From contig NC_092859.1 in assembly GCF_032062135.1 (NCBI RefSeq), positions 90,615,263 through 90,679,262 on the forward strand: 64,000 bases of DNA, given 5' to 3'. Position numbers and translations under genes: made by a program. The notes below the pieces were generated by a model. It was not told the DNA's origin. It saw only the letters and a program-made list of their open reading frames with translations, and made no database searches. The stretch is from Pyxicephalus adspersus (taxonomy: Eukaryota; Chordata; Amphibia; Anura; Pyxicephalidae). Positions 1 to 10,950 of the stretch are shown one piece after another (the first letter of the stretch is position 1; every line of letters begins with the position of its first letter).

Positions 1-1060
1 AAATTTCATAAAAAACGATGGATCACTTTTGGTACAGAAATCTAGACCTCAGTGTAACGCTCAGGAGGTTAAAGCAGAAAAAATGGACAAGTGTAAGGAG
101 CTTACCTAGGCAACTCATACAAGGGTTACATGGTGAAGGGTAGATGACTGGGTCAGCGCATCTCCAAAAACATTGATCTTGTTGGATGTGGTAATGGTTA
201 GTGCATACCAAACAATCCACAGAAATATAGAGGTCTTCCCCTGCTCCTTTACCTATGTCCTTATATACTTTGTATTTGATATTCTTTATTGTCTTGTTCT
301 ATTTTAATTTTTGTGTGTCTATTTTTTTGTGCTTAAGTGACTTTTTGCATTTGATTTTTTGCTACTATTCCCCAATAAAAATGATTGTTAACGGGAATAT
401 AGAGGACTTTTATGTTGCTGAACCCCATACTTTGCAATACTAAGTGCAATCTCAGTTTACAAATAAAAATTATAATCAAGTCAAAAAGTATCAATTCCAA
501 ACCACTTTTGGTTATAATTTAGATTATCAAACAAATGGACAGTTCATAAATAATATCAATAGAAAATCACATTGGGCTCTGTTTATTATACATGGAATCT
601 GACATTCCCTCAAACATTCCCTGGTAGGAATCAGTTAATGCCGGAATCCCTGTTTTGTAAATAGAGCCCATAGTGTAGGCCTAGTATTACTTAGGAGCCA
701 TTTGCAGGCAATCTATGGAAAACAGAATTTGGCCTGGTTGTAAAAACTTTATCTGAAAAAGCTCTACATTTTGATATCAATGACTTTGGCTATGCTGCCA
801 GTAGTCTACTGAAGGAAAGAGGAAGATTTTCTCATCTCTGTAATCTATGTGAAGTAATAAAAACCTGTAAGTGTTACATCCTCATTTAGCATGGATACAC
901 TTCATGTAAATATTATATTTGAGGCTGCTCCTTATCTACAAACTCCAAAAGAATTTCAATTGTTTCAATCAATATCACTCATTAATTTTAGTCTTATGCT
1001 TTCTATTTTGTATGTATAATCTTACCATTAACTATCCTCAAATCTAACTTTGATTAGCTT
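1..1060. other. Intergenic, no gene seen
   Basis: AT-rich sequence with short chance open frames only. I see no splice-flanked coding exon, RNA gene or classifiable transposon here. Confidence 0.5.
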
Positions 1061-1168
1061 GCTTCTAGCACATATATATAGACTGCATCCAAGATTCCCA
1101 TGTACAACCCTATACTATACAGTCATCAGTTCAGACTTTTCATAGAGATAAGATGGCACCATGCCTTA
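1061..1168 (+). repeat. 108-bp direct repeat, copy 1
   Basis: This stretch (GCTTCTAGCACATAT at its left, CATAGAGATAAGATGGCACC near its right) recurs in the same orientation at 2680-2786 with scattered substitutions and small indels. Copy 1 lies about 90 bp left of the MITE at 1258; copy 2 lies inside the right part of a related MITE. It could be an independent dispersed repeat or the trace of a local duplication. Confidence 0.75.
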
Positions 1169-1257
1169 ATTGTTTATCAATTATTGTCTAAACAGCACAA
1201 CTGCCTTTCATACCAAAAAAAACCTTTAGTGCCAAATTAATGTTGTGTGTTGTGTAA

Positions 1258-1588
1258 AGCTGCGTACACACTGCCAATTTTTGTCGTTGGAAAGGATCTT
1301 TCACGATCCTTTCCAACGACAAGGGGCTGCAAGATGCATGAACGGTGCTGTACATACAGCACCGTTCATGCTCTATGGAGAGGGGAGGGGGAGAGCGACG
1401 GAGCGGCACCCTGCTGCGCGCTCTCCCCTTCACTTTCATTAGGATCGGCTGTCGTCCATCGTCCGTGGATCCGGCAGGTCGGTCGTCCGGACGATGGACG
1501 ACACCGACTGTACACACGGCAGATTTTCGCCCGATAATTGGCCGATGCCGATTATCGGGCGATAAAAATCTGACGTGTGTACGTAGCT
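1258..1588 (+). mobile_element. PIF/Harbinger-like MITE with four hairpins (copy A)
   Basis: A 331-bp non-autonomous element. Its ends are inverted (AGCTGCGTACACAC at the left, GTGTGTACGTAGCT at the right) and it is flanked by TAA at 1255-1257 and 1589-1591, the 3-bp TWA target duplication known for PIF/Harbinger. Four perfect hairpins follow one another inside: arms 1283-1298/1305-1320 (16 bp), 1337-1352/1355-1370 (16 bp, 2-nt loop), 1451-1464/1489-1502 (14 bp), and 1527-1538/1551-1562 (12 bp). No transposase is encoded; the open frames across it are by-products of its GC-rich, CpG-containing sequence. Related copies lie at 2390, 9415, 10776, 30689 and 32598. Confidence 0.85.
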
Positions 1589-1591
1589 TAA

Positions 1592-2386
1592 CTCATGTTG
1601 TTCATGGGAAAAAAACGGGTAATCGTGAACATTTCAAATGTAACCCACTGTTGAGGGCAGGGTTAGTTGCTGTTTATTATTTTTCACTGGTACACCAAAC
1701 CTATTAACTCAGATACAGCTAGTTTTGTTTAAACTGAAAAAAAATGAAGTATAACAAATGACCTCCCACCTTTTGTTGTAGTATAAATGATGTTTTATCA
1801 TGCATTACTTCAACATACTTGCAATGCAAGATCAGGGGATGCACGATAAGTTCAAATTAGTAATAGCAATGAAAAAGTGAAATACTATTTTTTACATTTA
1901 ATTAAAAAAAAAAAAATATTCTACTGTTCTAACTGTGATCTGTTTGTTGCCATTTAGAATGTCAACTAATGGGACTGGGGGCCACTTCACAGTTACATTA
2001 GGCAGTGTTCCTCAAATCAGTCCTAATGCAAAAACAAAGCAATTTTCCTTATTTGGTATTGCTTTACATCAATGTGCTGTGTTTGTGCATGCTTAAAAAG
2101 AAAGAAATGATGATTTTTTTTTTGTGTGGCGTGATACAAAATACTGGAATGCCTCACAACATACTAATAAAAAAAAAAAAAAAGAAAAAAAGCTTTTCAA
2201 TGTATAACAATTCCTTACAGCACAACAGACTTATAATGTACTGTGCTATATATGAACCACAATGCATCCACTGTTATGTGAATAGACCCTGAAATAACCA
2301 CCAAAACTTTACTCCCATTTTCCATAAGAACTCTCCTTTCTTTAATGGAGAATAAGTGCATTTTAGCAACTCTATACTGCTGGGAC
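1592..2386. other. Intergenic, no gene seen
   Basis: AT-rich sequence with poly-A tracts near 1903 and 2169. Nothing coding or classifiable was recognised. Confidence 0.45.
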
Positions 2387-2389
2387 TAA

Positions 2390-2807
2390 GGCTATGTACA
2401 CACGTAAGACTTTTGTTGTTGGAAAGGATCTTTCACAACGTCCAACGACATAAAAATAAAAGATGCATGAATGAGCGATGTATATACAGAGCTGCTCTAT
2501 GGGGAGGGGAAGAACGAGCAAGTGGCTCCCCAATGAGCTCTCTCTACTTTACTTGCATTACGGTCGTTCACCATTTGTGGATCCGTCAGGACGGACCCAT
2601 GAACGACGTTGGATGAGCGCTGTACACAGATCAGATTCTTGTCTGATACCAGCCCTGAAGCCATACTCGGAGGAGAATTGCTTCTAGCACATATTTATAG
2701 ATTTCATCCAAGAATTCTATCTACAACCCTAATCTATAAGTCATCAGTTCAGACTTTTCATAGAGATAAGCTGGCACCATGCCTTCATCTGATGTGTGTA
2801 GATAGCC
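2390..2807 (+). mobile_element. Harbinger-like MITE, diverged copy B with internal insertion
   Basis: The left end GGCTATGTACACACG and right end GTGTGTAGATAGCC are inverted, with TAA (2387-2389) and TAC (2808-2810) outside, so the target duplication has one mismatch. The interior matches copy A at the GTTGGAAAGGATC arm, the AGATGCATGAA segment and the GTGGATCCGTCAGG segment, but is more decayed. The right third is replaced or interrupted by the 107-bp repeat at 2680-2786. Confidence 0.7.
2680..2786 (+). repeat. 108-bp direct repeat, copy 2 (inside MITE B)
   Basis: Second copy of the repeat at 1061-1168, sharing for instance GTCATCAGTTCAGACTTTTC. It sits directly before the right terminus of MITE B. 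Confidence 0.75.
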
Positions 2808-2810
2808 TAC

Positions 2811-3502
2811 ATGATTGTTTTTGTATTCATATTCAGTGATCCAAATAGCGCTGCTATTAAGGCTATAGAACTTTTTATTTTGGTTTAGGCCAATTTTTTT
2901 TTTTTTACAACAGTGCTGAACAATCTGCCTATTATCCTGAAGAACAGAAATTACTGTTACGAGTTTCCTCCCTCAATTACACTGTTATGAACCTTGTTGC
3001 CACCCCTACTGTCAGCAATACAGATAAGTTAAAATAATAATGTTTTTTTTCTTTGAAAACAGAATAATCATTAAAAAAAACGCAAAGTCATTTTTCTCTT
3101 GGAACTGAGACTACCTTCCAGTTAAGCATGACACAGCAAGTCTTTGGCATCTCTTGTGGATTAATGAAGCAATTCATGCGGCTATGTTTAAAAGAATGTC
3201 CTGCTACTCCCTAGAGGTGAGAAAAAAAGTATAATAGATTACATGTGAACTTCTTTGAATGCTCACACTGTACAAATACAATTTTTATTGTTTCATTGTT
3301 CTGACCTTTGTATTCCATGTTTGTATAACTGCAATTCATTGTTTTTTCTTTGTGGATATTTTGCACACTAGTTTTGTACAAACGTATTTATTCTCCTCAA
3401 AAAAATGTTTGTAAAAGGAAACAAATACGATTAAAAAAACAAGGTGATGAGTTGGCTAAACTGAAATTTAGTGCAGTGAAAAAAGTAAACTTCATTTGCC
3501 TC
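2811..3502. other. Intergenic, no gene seen
   Basis: AT-rich; no coding or repeat assignment could be supported. Confidence 0.45.
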
Positions 3503-3505
3503 TAA

Positions 3506-3932
3506 AGGTGCGTACACACTTCCAATTTTTATCGTTCCAATCGAACGATGAACGATCGATTGGGCAAAAAATCGTTCGTAAAAAAGTAACCAACGACGCC
3601 GACGAACGAGGAAAATCGTTGGAAACGAACGACCGGACCGGCGGATCGGATTGGACGACGATCGTTGAACATCGTTCGTGTGTACGGTCGTTCGTTGATC
3701 GTCCATGGGCTGAGCATGCGTAATGAACGAACGTTCGTTCACTTTCCTGTCGTGCACATAGTTCCTCTATCGCTCAAACGATCGTATCTATTGTGTGTAC
3801 AATATCTACGAACGATCGTGTCGTTATCTCTATGTGCAGGATCGGTGCTATACGATCGTTCGTAGATATCGTGCAGGATCGTTCGTCGTCGTTCGTTTTC
3901 CAACGATAATAATTGGAAGTGTGTACGTAGCT
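3506..3932 (+). mobile_element. 427-bp CpG-rich Harbinger-like MITE, copy 1
   Basis: Ends AGGTGCGTACACACTTCC and GGAAGTGTGTACGTAGCT are inverted repeats, flanked by TAA at 3503-3505 and 3933-3935. The interior is packed with ACGA/TCGT words and AACGATCGTT-type palindromes and is CpG-rich. An almost identical 428-bp copy lies at 28861-29288 in the opposite orientation; the two differ by single bases, many of them at CpG sites, and by short indels in a GAACGAC array. Little CpG decay suggests recent movement. Open frames on both strands here are compositional and not genes. Confidence 0.9.
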
Positions 3933-3935
3933 TAA

Positions 3936-5740
3936 GACAAGTATTATATGTATTGTTGGCATTGTGAGCATTTTGCTTTCAACCAAAGACCTCAGTAATC
4001 CTTTTGGTGACCTTTAGACTTTGTGAGTCACTTTAGAGATAATGGGGGTTATTTAACAAAGCACAGTTGAACAAAAGGAAGTAAAACATCCAACCATCTG
4101 AAGAGAAATTAGGAAAAAATAGGAACTTCTGCAGACGATTAAATGCTGCAGTGGCCACCTCTCCTCTGACATGTATAAGAAACTAAGAGACTCTAATATT
4201 ATTTTCTTTTTATAAATTTTATTCTTTTCAAACATCAGTACTTTTAGGGCAACCCATATTATTACAATTTATGTTGAAAAAAACTCAATTAACACTTTTG
4301 TTTACAAATGGTCATACAAATATAACTTGATAAAAACTTACTTTAAAAAAAAAAAAAGGAGACAACAGCCATCAATTTAAGTATTCTTGCTCATTTTGTG
4401 TATTTCAACCACTTTCCCAGGAGCATAAATTGAATGCTACAAATACATAAAAATAATATTATAGTCCTGGGTCAAGGACCAACCCTGCCATATATGACAA
4501 AATCACATGATCAATAGCACAAGTGCCATGCATTTTCATCAAGTTTCTGAATTATGCTTTTAGTAAACTAAACAAGTCATTATCCAAGCATACAGTTTTT
4601 ACAGTATGGTCATTAAAGCAAACCTATGGCACTACATTACAGGGACAAGTAAAAGTAAAGACTGGGTGCCATAGAAGACCATATACATAGTTGTAATGGA
4701 AGTCATTAAGAATCGCTAGGTAAAAGTCTTCATGAAGTTCAGCTCGATTAAAATGCATTAGAAATGCATCAACAAGTCATTATTCAGTCCAGGAATAACA
4801 TAGATTACAAAACTCCCACTAGCTATTGAAGAATCTTTCAAAGAATATTTAAAAGTTGTCACCATGCTGTGGAGAAAGTTTTTACTTTCTTTTATTTTTT
4901 TTGGAAGTTTAAGAGCATTAGAAAAGCAATAGAAGTCATGCTGCACATTTTTACAACAGCACTGGATATTTTTATTGTTTTCCCTGCTGCATTGCTTTTG
5001 TTAAGTCTCACCTCACTGACTTGGTATTACATCGGAGTAAATGTGACATGCTACATTCCTAAAATAGCTCACAATTATACCAAGTCCATGTGACCCCTGA
5101 GCAGGTTCCATTAACTTCCATGTGTGTAAAACCTGTGATCAGTAATGGAAGAGTAATGTCAGTTTTTCTGTCCATTAATAATAAGATGGGGAAATCACCC
5201 ATATATTCAAGGAGCTTAAAGGAAAACTATAACTTAAATAACATACCGTAAATAAAATGGTTTTATTTACCTGAAACTAATTCCTCTTTAATGCATGCAT
5301 GTGGGAGAAATAGTTTAATGTTCATTTATCATATTTTTCAATTGTATCCCCTCATTTTTCCCCCATGATCCCCTCATTTTTAGCAGACAACACAACTTGT
5401 GTTTAAGAAGTAGATGTGCAGTTGCCTGTTAGTGGCCATATTGCGCCTAAGCTTCCAATCTCCCTCATATATATATGACTACCCCAATCTGTGCACTGCA
5501 AACATGCAATGTGATATATTTTATTTGTTATGGTATTTTATTAATATTTTTTATGCCTATTTTTTATTGTGTTCACCCAAGAGTAACACACATTGTACAT
5601 ATTAATGCTCCTATGCCATAGTTCTTCTCCAATATATAAAGATATGACTTTTTTTTAGCTATTTGCTTATTGAGTATTTCATATGTTTTTGAATCATAGC
5701 ATGACAACAGCAATACATTAGAAATACCTCATCATCTGAT
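3936..5740. other. Intergenic, no gene seen
   Basis: AT-rich sequence with short chance open frames only. Nothing further was recognised. Confidence 0.45.
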
Positions 5741-5749
5741 CAATCCATA

Positions 5750-6766
5750 AATTTTTTTTTTTGTATTTGCAAATTGTATTTTTATTGAAACTTCTCGCAG
5801 AAATACATAAAAAAGAAGAGGTTAGGAAACAATAAACAACAATAAAGTGCAAAAACAGAACAGAGTTATTACAACAAACTTGAGATGGTAGTGTAAGATA
5901 AACCAGATCATATCAATCTAATATTAATGTCATTGTGAAGAATGTGTTCAAGTATACAAAGCGAAGAGTATGTGGAGGATAGTAACATCAAACATTCAGC
6001 GCATCATGCACCGTAAATCAGTAGCAAGTCACCCAAGAAAAAACAAAACTAACTAGAGGGAAAAAATAGGTGGGGTTGGGGGGGGGGTGGGGGGTAAGAA
6101 TGTGGCCATGACTAAGGATACAAAAAACAAAATGACAAAAGTTATCCAGGCAACAGGGCAAAATAACGGTCCCAACTTTCCCAGGTGTTCTTAAATCTGA
6201 CCACTGTATTCCGAATAAGGGCCGTGAGATACTCAATAAGTCGTATCTCCTGGATCCTTGTATGTAAGTCCGCCATGGAAGGGGCCTGAAAAGTTTTCCA
6301 TTCAGAGGGAATCAGTGTACGGGCCGCAACGAAAATATGAAAAGCTAGTTTACAGGTAAATATAGGCAATACTGAAAAAGGCTGACCTAGAAAGTAGGTG
6401 AGAGTATCAGTGTACGGGCCGCAACGAAAATATGAAAAGCTAGTTTACAGGTAAATATAGGCAATACTGAAAAAGGCTGACCTAGAAAGTAGGTGAGAGT
6501 ATCCAAAGACATTTGCTGTTGGAGCACATCTGAAAATAACTTATTCACTTGAGACAAATATTCCTGGATTATGGGACAGAACCCAAACATATGCTCCAGG
6601 GTGTCCAGGGAGCTCCCACCTTGCCAACAAGTGGGATCAATCCCAGGAAATAACTGATGGACCTCAGGGGTGTGGTACCATCTGAGAATAAACTTATACA
6701 AGTTTTCTTTATACAGCGTACATATAGAGCTTTTGTGTGCTGCTTTCCAGATCTCCATCAACTCAG
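5750..6766 (-). mobile_element. 5'-truncated L1/Tx1-like LINE, 3' end
   Basis: On the minus strand the translated stretches near 6761-6387 and 6369-6142 resemble the C-terminal part of L1-clade ORF2 proteins: a tryptophan-tyrosine motif (RWYHTPE), a GxDPTCW zinc-knuckle-like segment, then LEHMFxFCP. The minus-strand 3' tail runs into an A-rich stretch (plus-strand T run at 5751). The word CAATCCATA at 5741-5749 and 6767-6775 flanks the insert and is a likely target-site duplication. The frame is broken by a 95-bp tandem duplication, so it is dead. L1 versus Tx1 clade cannot be settled by eye. Confidence 0.75.
6311..6500 (-). repeat. 95-bp tandem duplication inside the LINE
   Basis: The unit starting ATCAGTGTACGGGCCGC at 6311 is repeated without visible change from 6406, giving two head-to-tail copies of 95 bp. 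Because 95 is not a multiple of 3 it shifts the LINE reading frame. It is absent from the expected LINE structure, so it arose after or during insertion, or is an assembly artefact. Confidence 0.9.
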
Positions 6767-6775
6767 CAATCCATA

Positions 6776-9411
6776 CAATTTTTGATCAATATAATCATGG
6801 TCCCTTTTCTCTGCAAAATGTGTCATCATTATGAGAATGACATAACTGATCTATATTGTCTGTCACCCCAATTAGGTTTTTAAATCTTATTTTACACAAA
6901 TAAGTCTGTTGTTTGTAGATATTGATAGAATACATTCGTTATTTAACTGTGGTAAATTGTGATATATATATATATATATATACACCCATTTTTGTCACCA
7001 TTTTTGTCTATACTAATTTATAGGGGTGTATACCACAACTATTTACCTACCTGTCTCTTTCCCAGGTACCAATAATCTATTTTACCACAACTTTTACATT
7101 TTTTGCAATTTGAAAATTGTAAACCTTGGATGAAATTTGTGTGTATCTTGGGTGAAAACAATAATTTTTAATTGGAGAAGCCTTTTTAAAAGCAGATCAC
7201 ATTAACTGTGAATGTTATTTGTTTTTCATAAACAATAGGCAAGCTTTTTGATGTGCTGCAACTGAAAATACTGAATTTTAAACTGATGCAACCTCTTCTA
7301 CACATTTCAAAACAGTAGATGCCTAGTTAAAAGTAAATAGGTTGATATGTCCACAGCTGTGAATCTTATCGGTATGACTAAATTCTTCAGTGATGATTGC
7401 TATTTCCGGAACTGTGTCACAAGTGACAGAACATAAAAGTCACAAAAGTGAACTTGTATGATGCAACAAGATAAACATGGAACAGAGCTGTAGTTAACAT
7501 TTAATTATAACTTTTTCCTTTCTTGGAGCAGGCCTTTGTAATCTGCGACAAGGTCCCTGTGACCATAAATATCTTATGTGACTGTATATAATGTTTTGTT
7601 CCTTTATTACATATTGCAAAAACAGGTAAACCATATCATATGCCAGATGGGTAACAAAATCCTTTTTCTATGAAAAAAAATCAGTTTTGTTATTTAATTT
7701 GAATCACTATTTTAGTGTAGTTACGGGAACTACATTTTGTATATGCTCATAAAAAGCCATAAAATAATCTCAGAAATTCAACTATATATATTTAATGTTT
7801 AATGTTTTATTTTTTTTTTTACAATGCTCTTTTCTCTTCATTCTGAGACATTGTTTATTGCTTTATCAGTGAAGAATAACTCACTTTACAGCTTTGTACA
7901 CACAAATTCCAAGTTTACCTGTAATAAATTAAATGATGTCACCATAAACTGAAAAAGGGAATTAATACATTGTGTGGGAAAATCTTATTTAGTATTTTAG
8001 TTATAAGGTTTCCTAAAACATGCAAGTCAAAAGGACAGAAGAAACTGTATAGGTCATAGGATTGCCCAACACACTGTTGATATTTTACTCACTACCTGAT
8101 TATGTGTTAGCAAACTTTTTACCATCACAAAATGATGAGTCACTATACACGGCATGAAAAACCAGATATACATGGCAGAAAAAATCTGTTACTTTCCCCT
8201 CAACCCTTGTTTTTTTCATTTTGTTTTTCCAATTGGCAATAAAATGTGTAAGAAAACCTATACCATTTTTAATAGTAGTGTATGGTGGTACTGTACATAA
8301 TACTTACTAATATGTGGCATTCGTTAGGTGTCTGGTGTTTTGTAATTAGGACTCAAAATCAATTACAATATACAGAATGTAGAAGTTCTCAGAACGAAAA
8401 AATATTTCTGCCATTATTTTTTTTTCACCCAGCATGCATATCTTTAGTATTTGGTAATTGTCTGCCAATTCCATTACTGGTAATGAGGGGAACATGTTAT
8501 CTCTAGCTATTCCTGTAAATATTGATGAAATGAAGCATTTCTTGGTGCTTTGTCCTTTTTTCTTTTGGTCTTCTGGTATGCTGACCTACACAAAGGGATA
8601 TGACTGCTAATCTGCAATAAAGACAAATAAAGGCCTTCAATGTTTGGCTTTCTATATGGCTTTACCTTTTACATAAAATTGAAGATGTATTGAGGTATAT
8701 CTATTTTTATATATGGTCACATTTATTATGGAATAAATTGGGATATGGAAGAAAGAATCAAAAGAACCCAGCAGTGTATGAGTAAAGGTGCAATAGTAGA
8801 GCATGTAGCATATTAATGCTGTGAAACAAGTGTGTTCCCTTTTTTGTTAACTGGAAAGACTCTGTAGGCAGTCACAAGTAGAAACCTTGAAATAAAATAC
8901 ACAATGCTTGTGTTATTGTAGATATCAACCTTTGCTTGTCCTGTTGTCATCACCAGATACAATAATAAATCTGTGACAAGGTATCTACTGGTCATCACTT
9001 CATGATTTGGACTATCTTTAACATTGTACATTGTATGTTTAGAGTTACACGAATGATTGATCTAATCCAGTCATTACTGAACAGTGAGTTCATCTTTGAA
9101 CTGACTGAACTTTAAACTGTTATATCTATGTAACACACACAAAGGAATATTTATTTAGCAGCAAATATGACTGTCACTAAACATTTACAAGTGGGGAATC
9201 AGCCATTATCATTTTTAATGCATCTAGGGGATTCACCTAAAGTAAATGTTTAATATATGCTAGATTCACTGCTTAACAAATATGCCCCTTTAGATTGCTG
9301 TCCCTCAATCCACTGACAATTAGTGACTCTAGTCTGACCTTATTTAAGTTATAGGAGTACAACTGACTGCTACGTTATTATACTCACTTACAAAATATAC
9401 GCTGAGTAATG
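6776..9411. other. Intergenic, no gene seen
   Basis: AT-rich sequence with a (TA)n run at 6962-6982. No exon-like coding segment or classifiable repeat was found. Confidence 0.45.
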
Positions 9412-9414
9412 TTA

Positions 9415-9745
9415 GGCTACGTATACACGTCCAACGGTTCTCGCCTGATAATCGGCTCAGGGCCAATATCGAACGAGAATCTGGCGTGTGTACAGCGCTC
9501 GTCGTCCATCGTCCAAACAACCGTCCTAGGGGATCCACGGATGATGGACGACGAGTGATTCTAATGCAAGGGAAGGGGGAGAGCACGCAGCAGGGTGCCG
9601 CTCTGTCGTTCTCCCCCTCCTCTGTCCATAGAGCAGAACGGTGCTGTATATACAGCACTCGTTTATGCATTGTGCAGTGCTAGTCGTTAAAAAGGATCAT
9701 GAAAGATCTTTCCCAACGACTATAATTGCATGTGTGTATGCAGCT
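9415..9745 (-). mobile_element. PIF/Harbinger-like MITE (copy C, inverted)
   Basis: A 331-bp element, the same length as copy A, in opposite orientation. Ends are GGCTACGTATACACG and GTGTGTATGCAGCT, and TTA flanks it at 9412-9414 and 9746-9748. The GTCGTCCATCGTCC hairpin survives with one mismatch, and the AACGGTGCTGTA hairpin is partly decayed. Confidence 0.85.
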
Positions 9746-9748
9746 TTA

Positions 9749-10460
9749 GAATGGTTATTTTATGTTAATAATGATTATTTCTAAAATTAGTAGTCTGGAA
9801 TTAGTGTTTGACCACACATCAATTTGTTACCTACTGTAAATCTCTAGTAAAAGGATAACTACACAATAGTACTAGGATGTTCCGTTTGCTGTGTTTTTCT
9901 AAGCCTAGTATGCTAATAATATATAATATGACATATATCATTAGATATGTGAAATGATTAGCACATTTATGATAAACTACATTCCAGTCATGCAGAATAT
10001 GGTATCGGGGTGCCTTTACATTCAATGCTTGCTAAGTCTTTATGGCTAAACCCTCCCATTCAGGAATTTGCTTAAACATACTCTTTTCCAAGGAATACTT
10101 ACAATACACCATTATGTTATCCCTTGCAAATACATCCACATATATATATGAACTCAACAGGGAATAATCTTTGCAATATCTGGAGAGTTTTTGCTAATGG
10201 ACTACACACGGTCAACATTTATTTCCCATTTTATTAATGCAAGGACCGGTGTTCGCACACTCACAAACTGAGCATCAGAAATCCCCACATTATACAGTCA
10301 TTGTCCTGATCATCGGGTTATTCCACTATGCATAAGGAAAGATATAGTATTAATTAGCCCTCTTGGAACAAGGATTAATGAAACTGATCTGAATGTATAA
10401 CCATTTGTCTCTAACCCTGTTTCTCCCTGGCACCTGGTTGCAAGCCTACAGATAAAACTG
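9749..10460. other. Intergenic, no gene seen
   Basis: No coding sequence or transposon recognised. Confidence 0.4.
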
Positions 10461-10662
10461 TCCCCTTGGAGCCAGCTCATCCACAAGGCAACATAGGTAA
10501 GAGCCTAGGGCCTGGTGGATGTTTGGGGGCTGAGCTACAACATCCATACTATTGTAGTAATAATGCAGTTGGTCAAAGAAGTGTACCTACCTGTTAAGGT
10601 AGACTGTATCTATAGGGAGTTGGTGTCTATTGGGATGGACCATATCAGTAAAGACAAGACAA
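10461..10662 (+). repeat. Diverged dispersed repeat, copy 1 of 2
   Basis: The segment shares ordered words with 13201-13406: a TCCCCTT start, ATCCACAAGGCAA, GTACCTACCTGT, GACTGT followed by CTATAGG, and a TCAGYAMAGACAA-type end. The order and spacing match, so the two are old copies of one unit. The class is unknown. Confidence 0.6.
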
Positions 10663-10781
10663 TGACAAGTGATATATCAGTAAAGCAAAGACAATCAGTA
10701 AAGTAACGACAATGCCAATAAGACATCTTTAGTAAGACAAATAAGACATATTTAATGGAATAAGACAAATTTAATGGAAAG
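10640..10781 (+). repeat. Degenerate AAGACAA-rich tandem array
   Basis: Irregular reiteration of AGTAAAGACAA and AATAAGACAWATTTAATGGA words over about 140 bp, running directly into the truncated MITE copy D. Confidence 0.6.
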
Positions 10782-10946
10782 GGAGGAAGCGCAGAGGGGT
10801 GCCGCTCTTTGTTCACCCCTCACCTCTCCATAGAGCAGAATGGCGCTGTATGTACAGCGCTCGTTTGTGCATCTTTCAGTCTTTTGTCCTTGGACAGGAT
10901 CATGAAAGATGCTTTCCACTGACGAATCTAACATGTGTACATAGCC
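10776..10946 (-). mobile_element. Truncated Harbinger-like MITE (copy D)
   Basis: It matches the right half of copy C (GGGTGCCGCTCT, CCATAGAGCAGAA, GCGCTGTATGTACAGCGC, GGATCATGAAAGAT) and ends ATGTGTACATAGCC. The GCGCTGTA/TACAGCGC hairpin is still perfect although its sequence differs from copy A, an apparent compensatory change. The left half is missing where the tandem array begins. Confidence 0.7.
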
Positions 10947-10950
10947 TTTT

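Noticed and set aside
1255..1591. TTAA (piggyBac-type) duplication for the MITEs
   Set aside because: Left flanks read GTAA, CTAA or ATAA, so only TAA or TTA is shared; the empty site at 47841 confirms 3 bp.
1188..1707. Overlapping open frames of 65-120 codons
   Set aside because: Located in the hairpin MITE copy A; similar frames appear in copies C and E on the matching strand, so they are repeat-derived.
3431..3986. Several open frames with arginine and serine-rich products
   Set aside because: They fall in the CpG-rich MITE and reappear in its second copy at 28918-29318; they reflect ACGA/TCGT composition.
7284..7467. TGATGCAAC at 7284-7292 and 7459-7467, the same 9-mer (reverse) as the intron 1 element
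   Set aside because: They lie far from any gene start; they show that the motif alone occurs by chance, so only the positional argument supports the intron 1 site.
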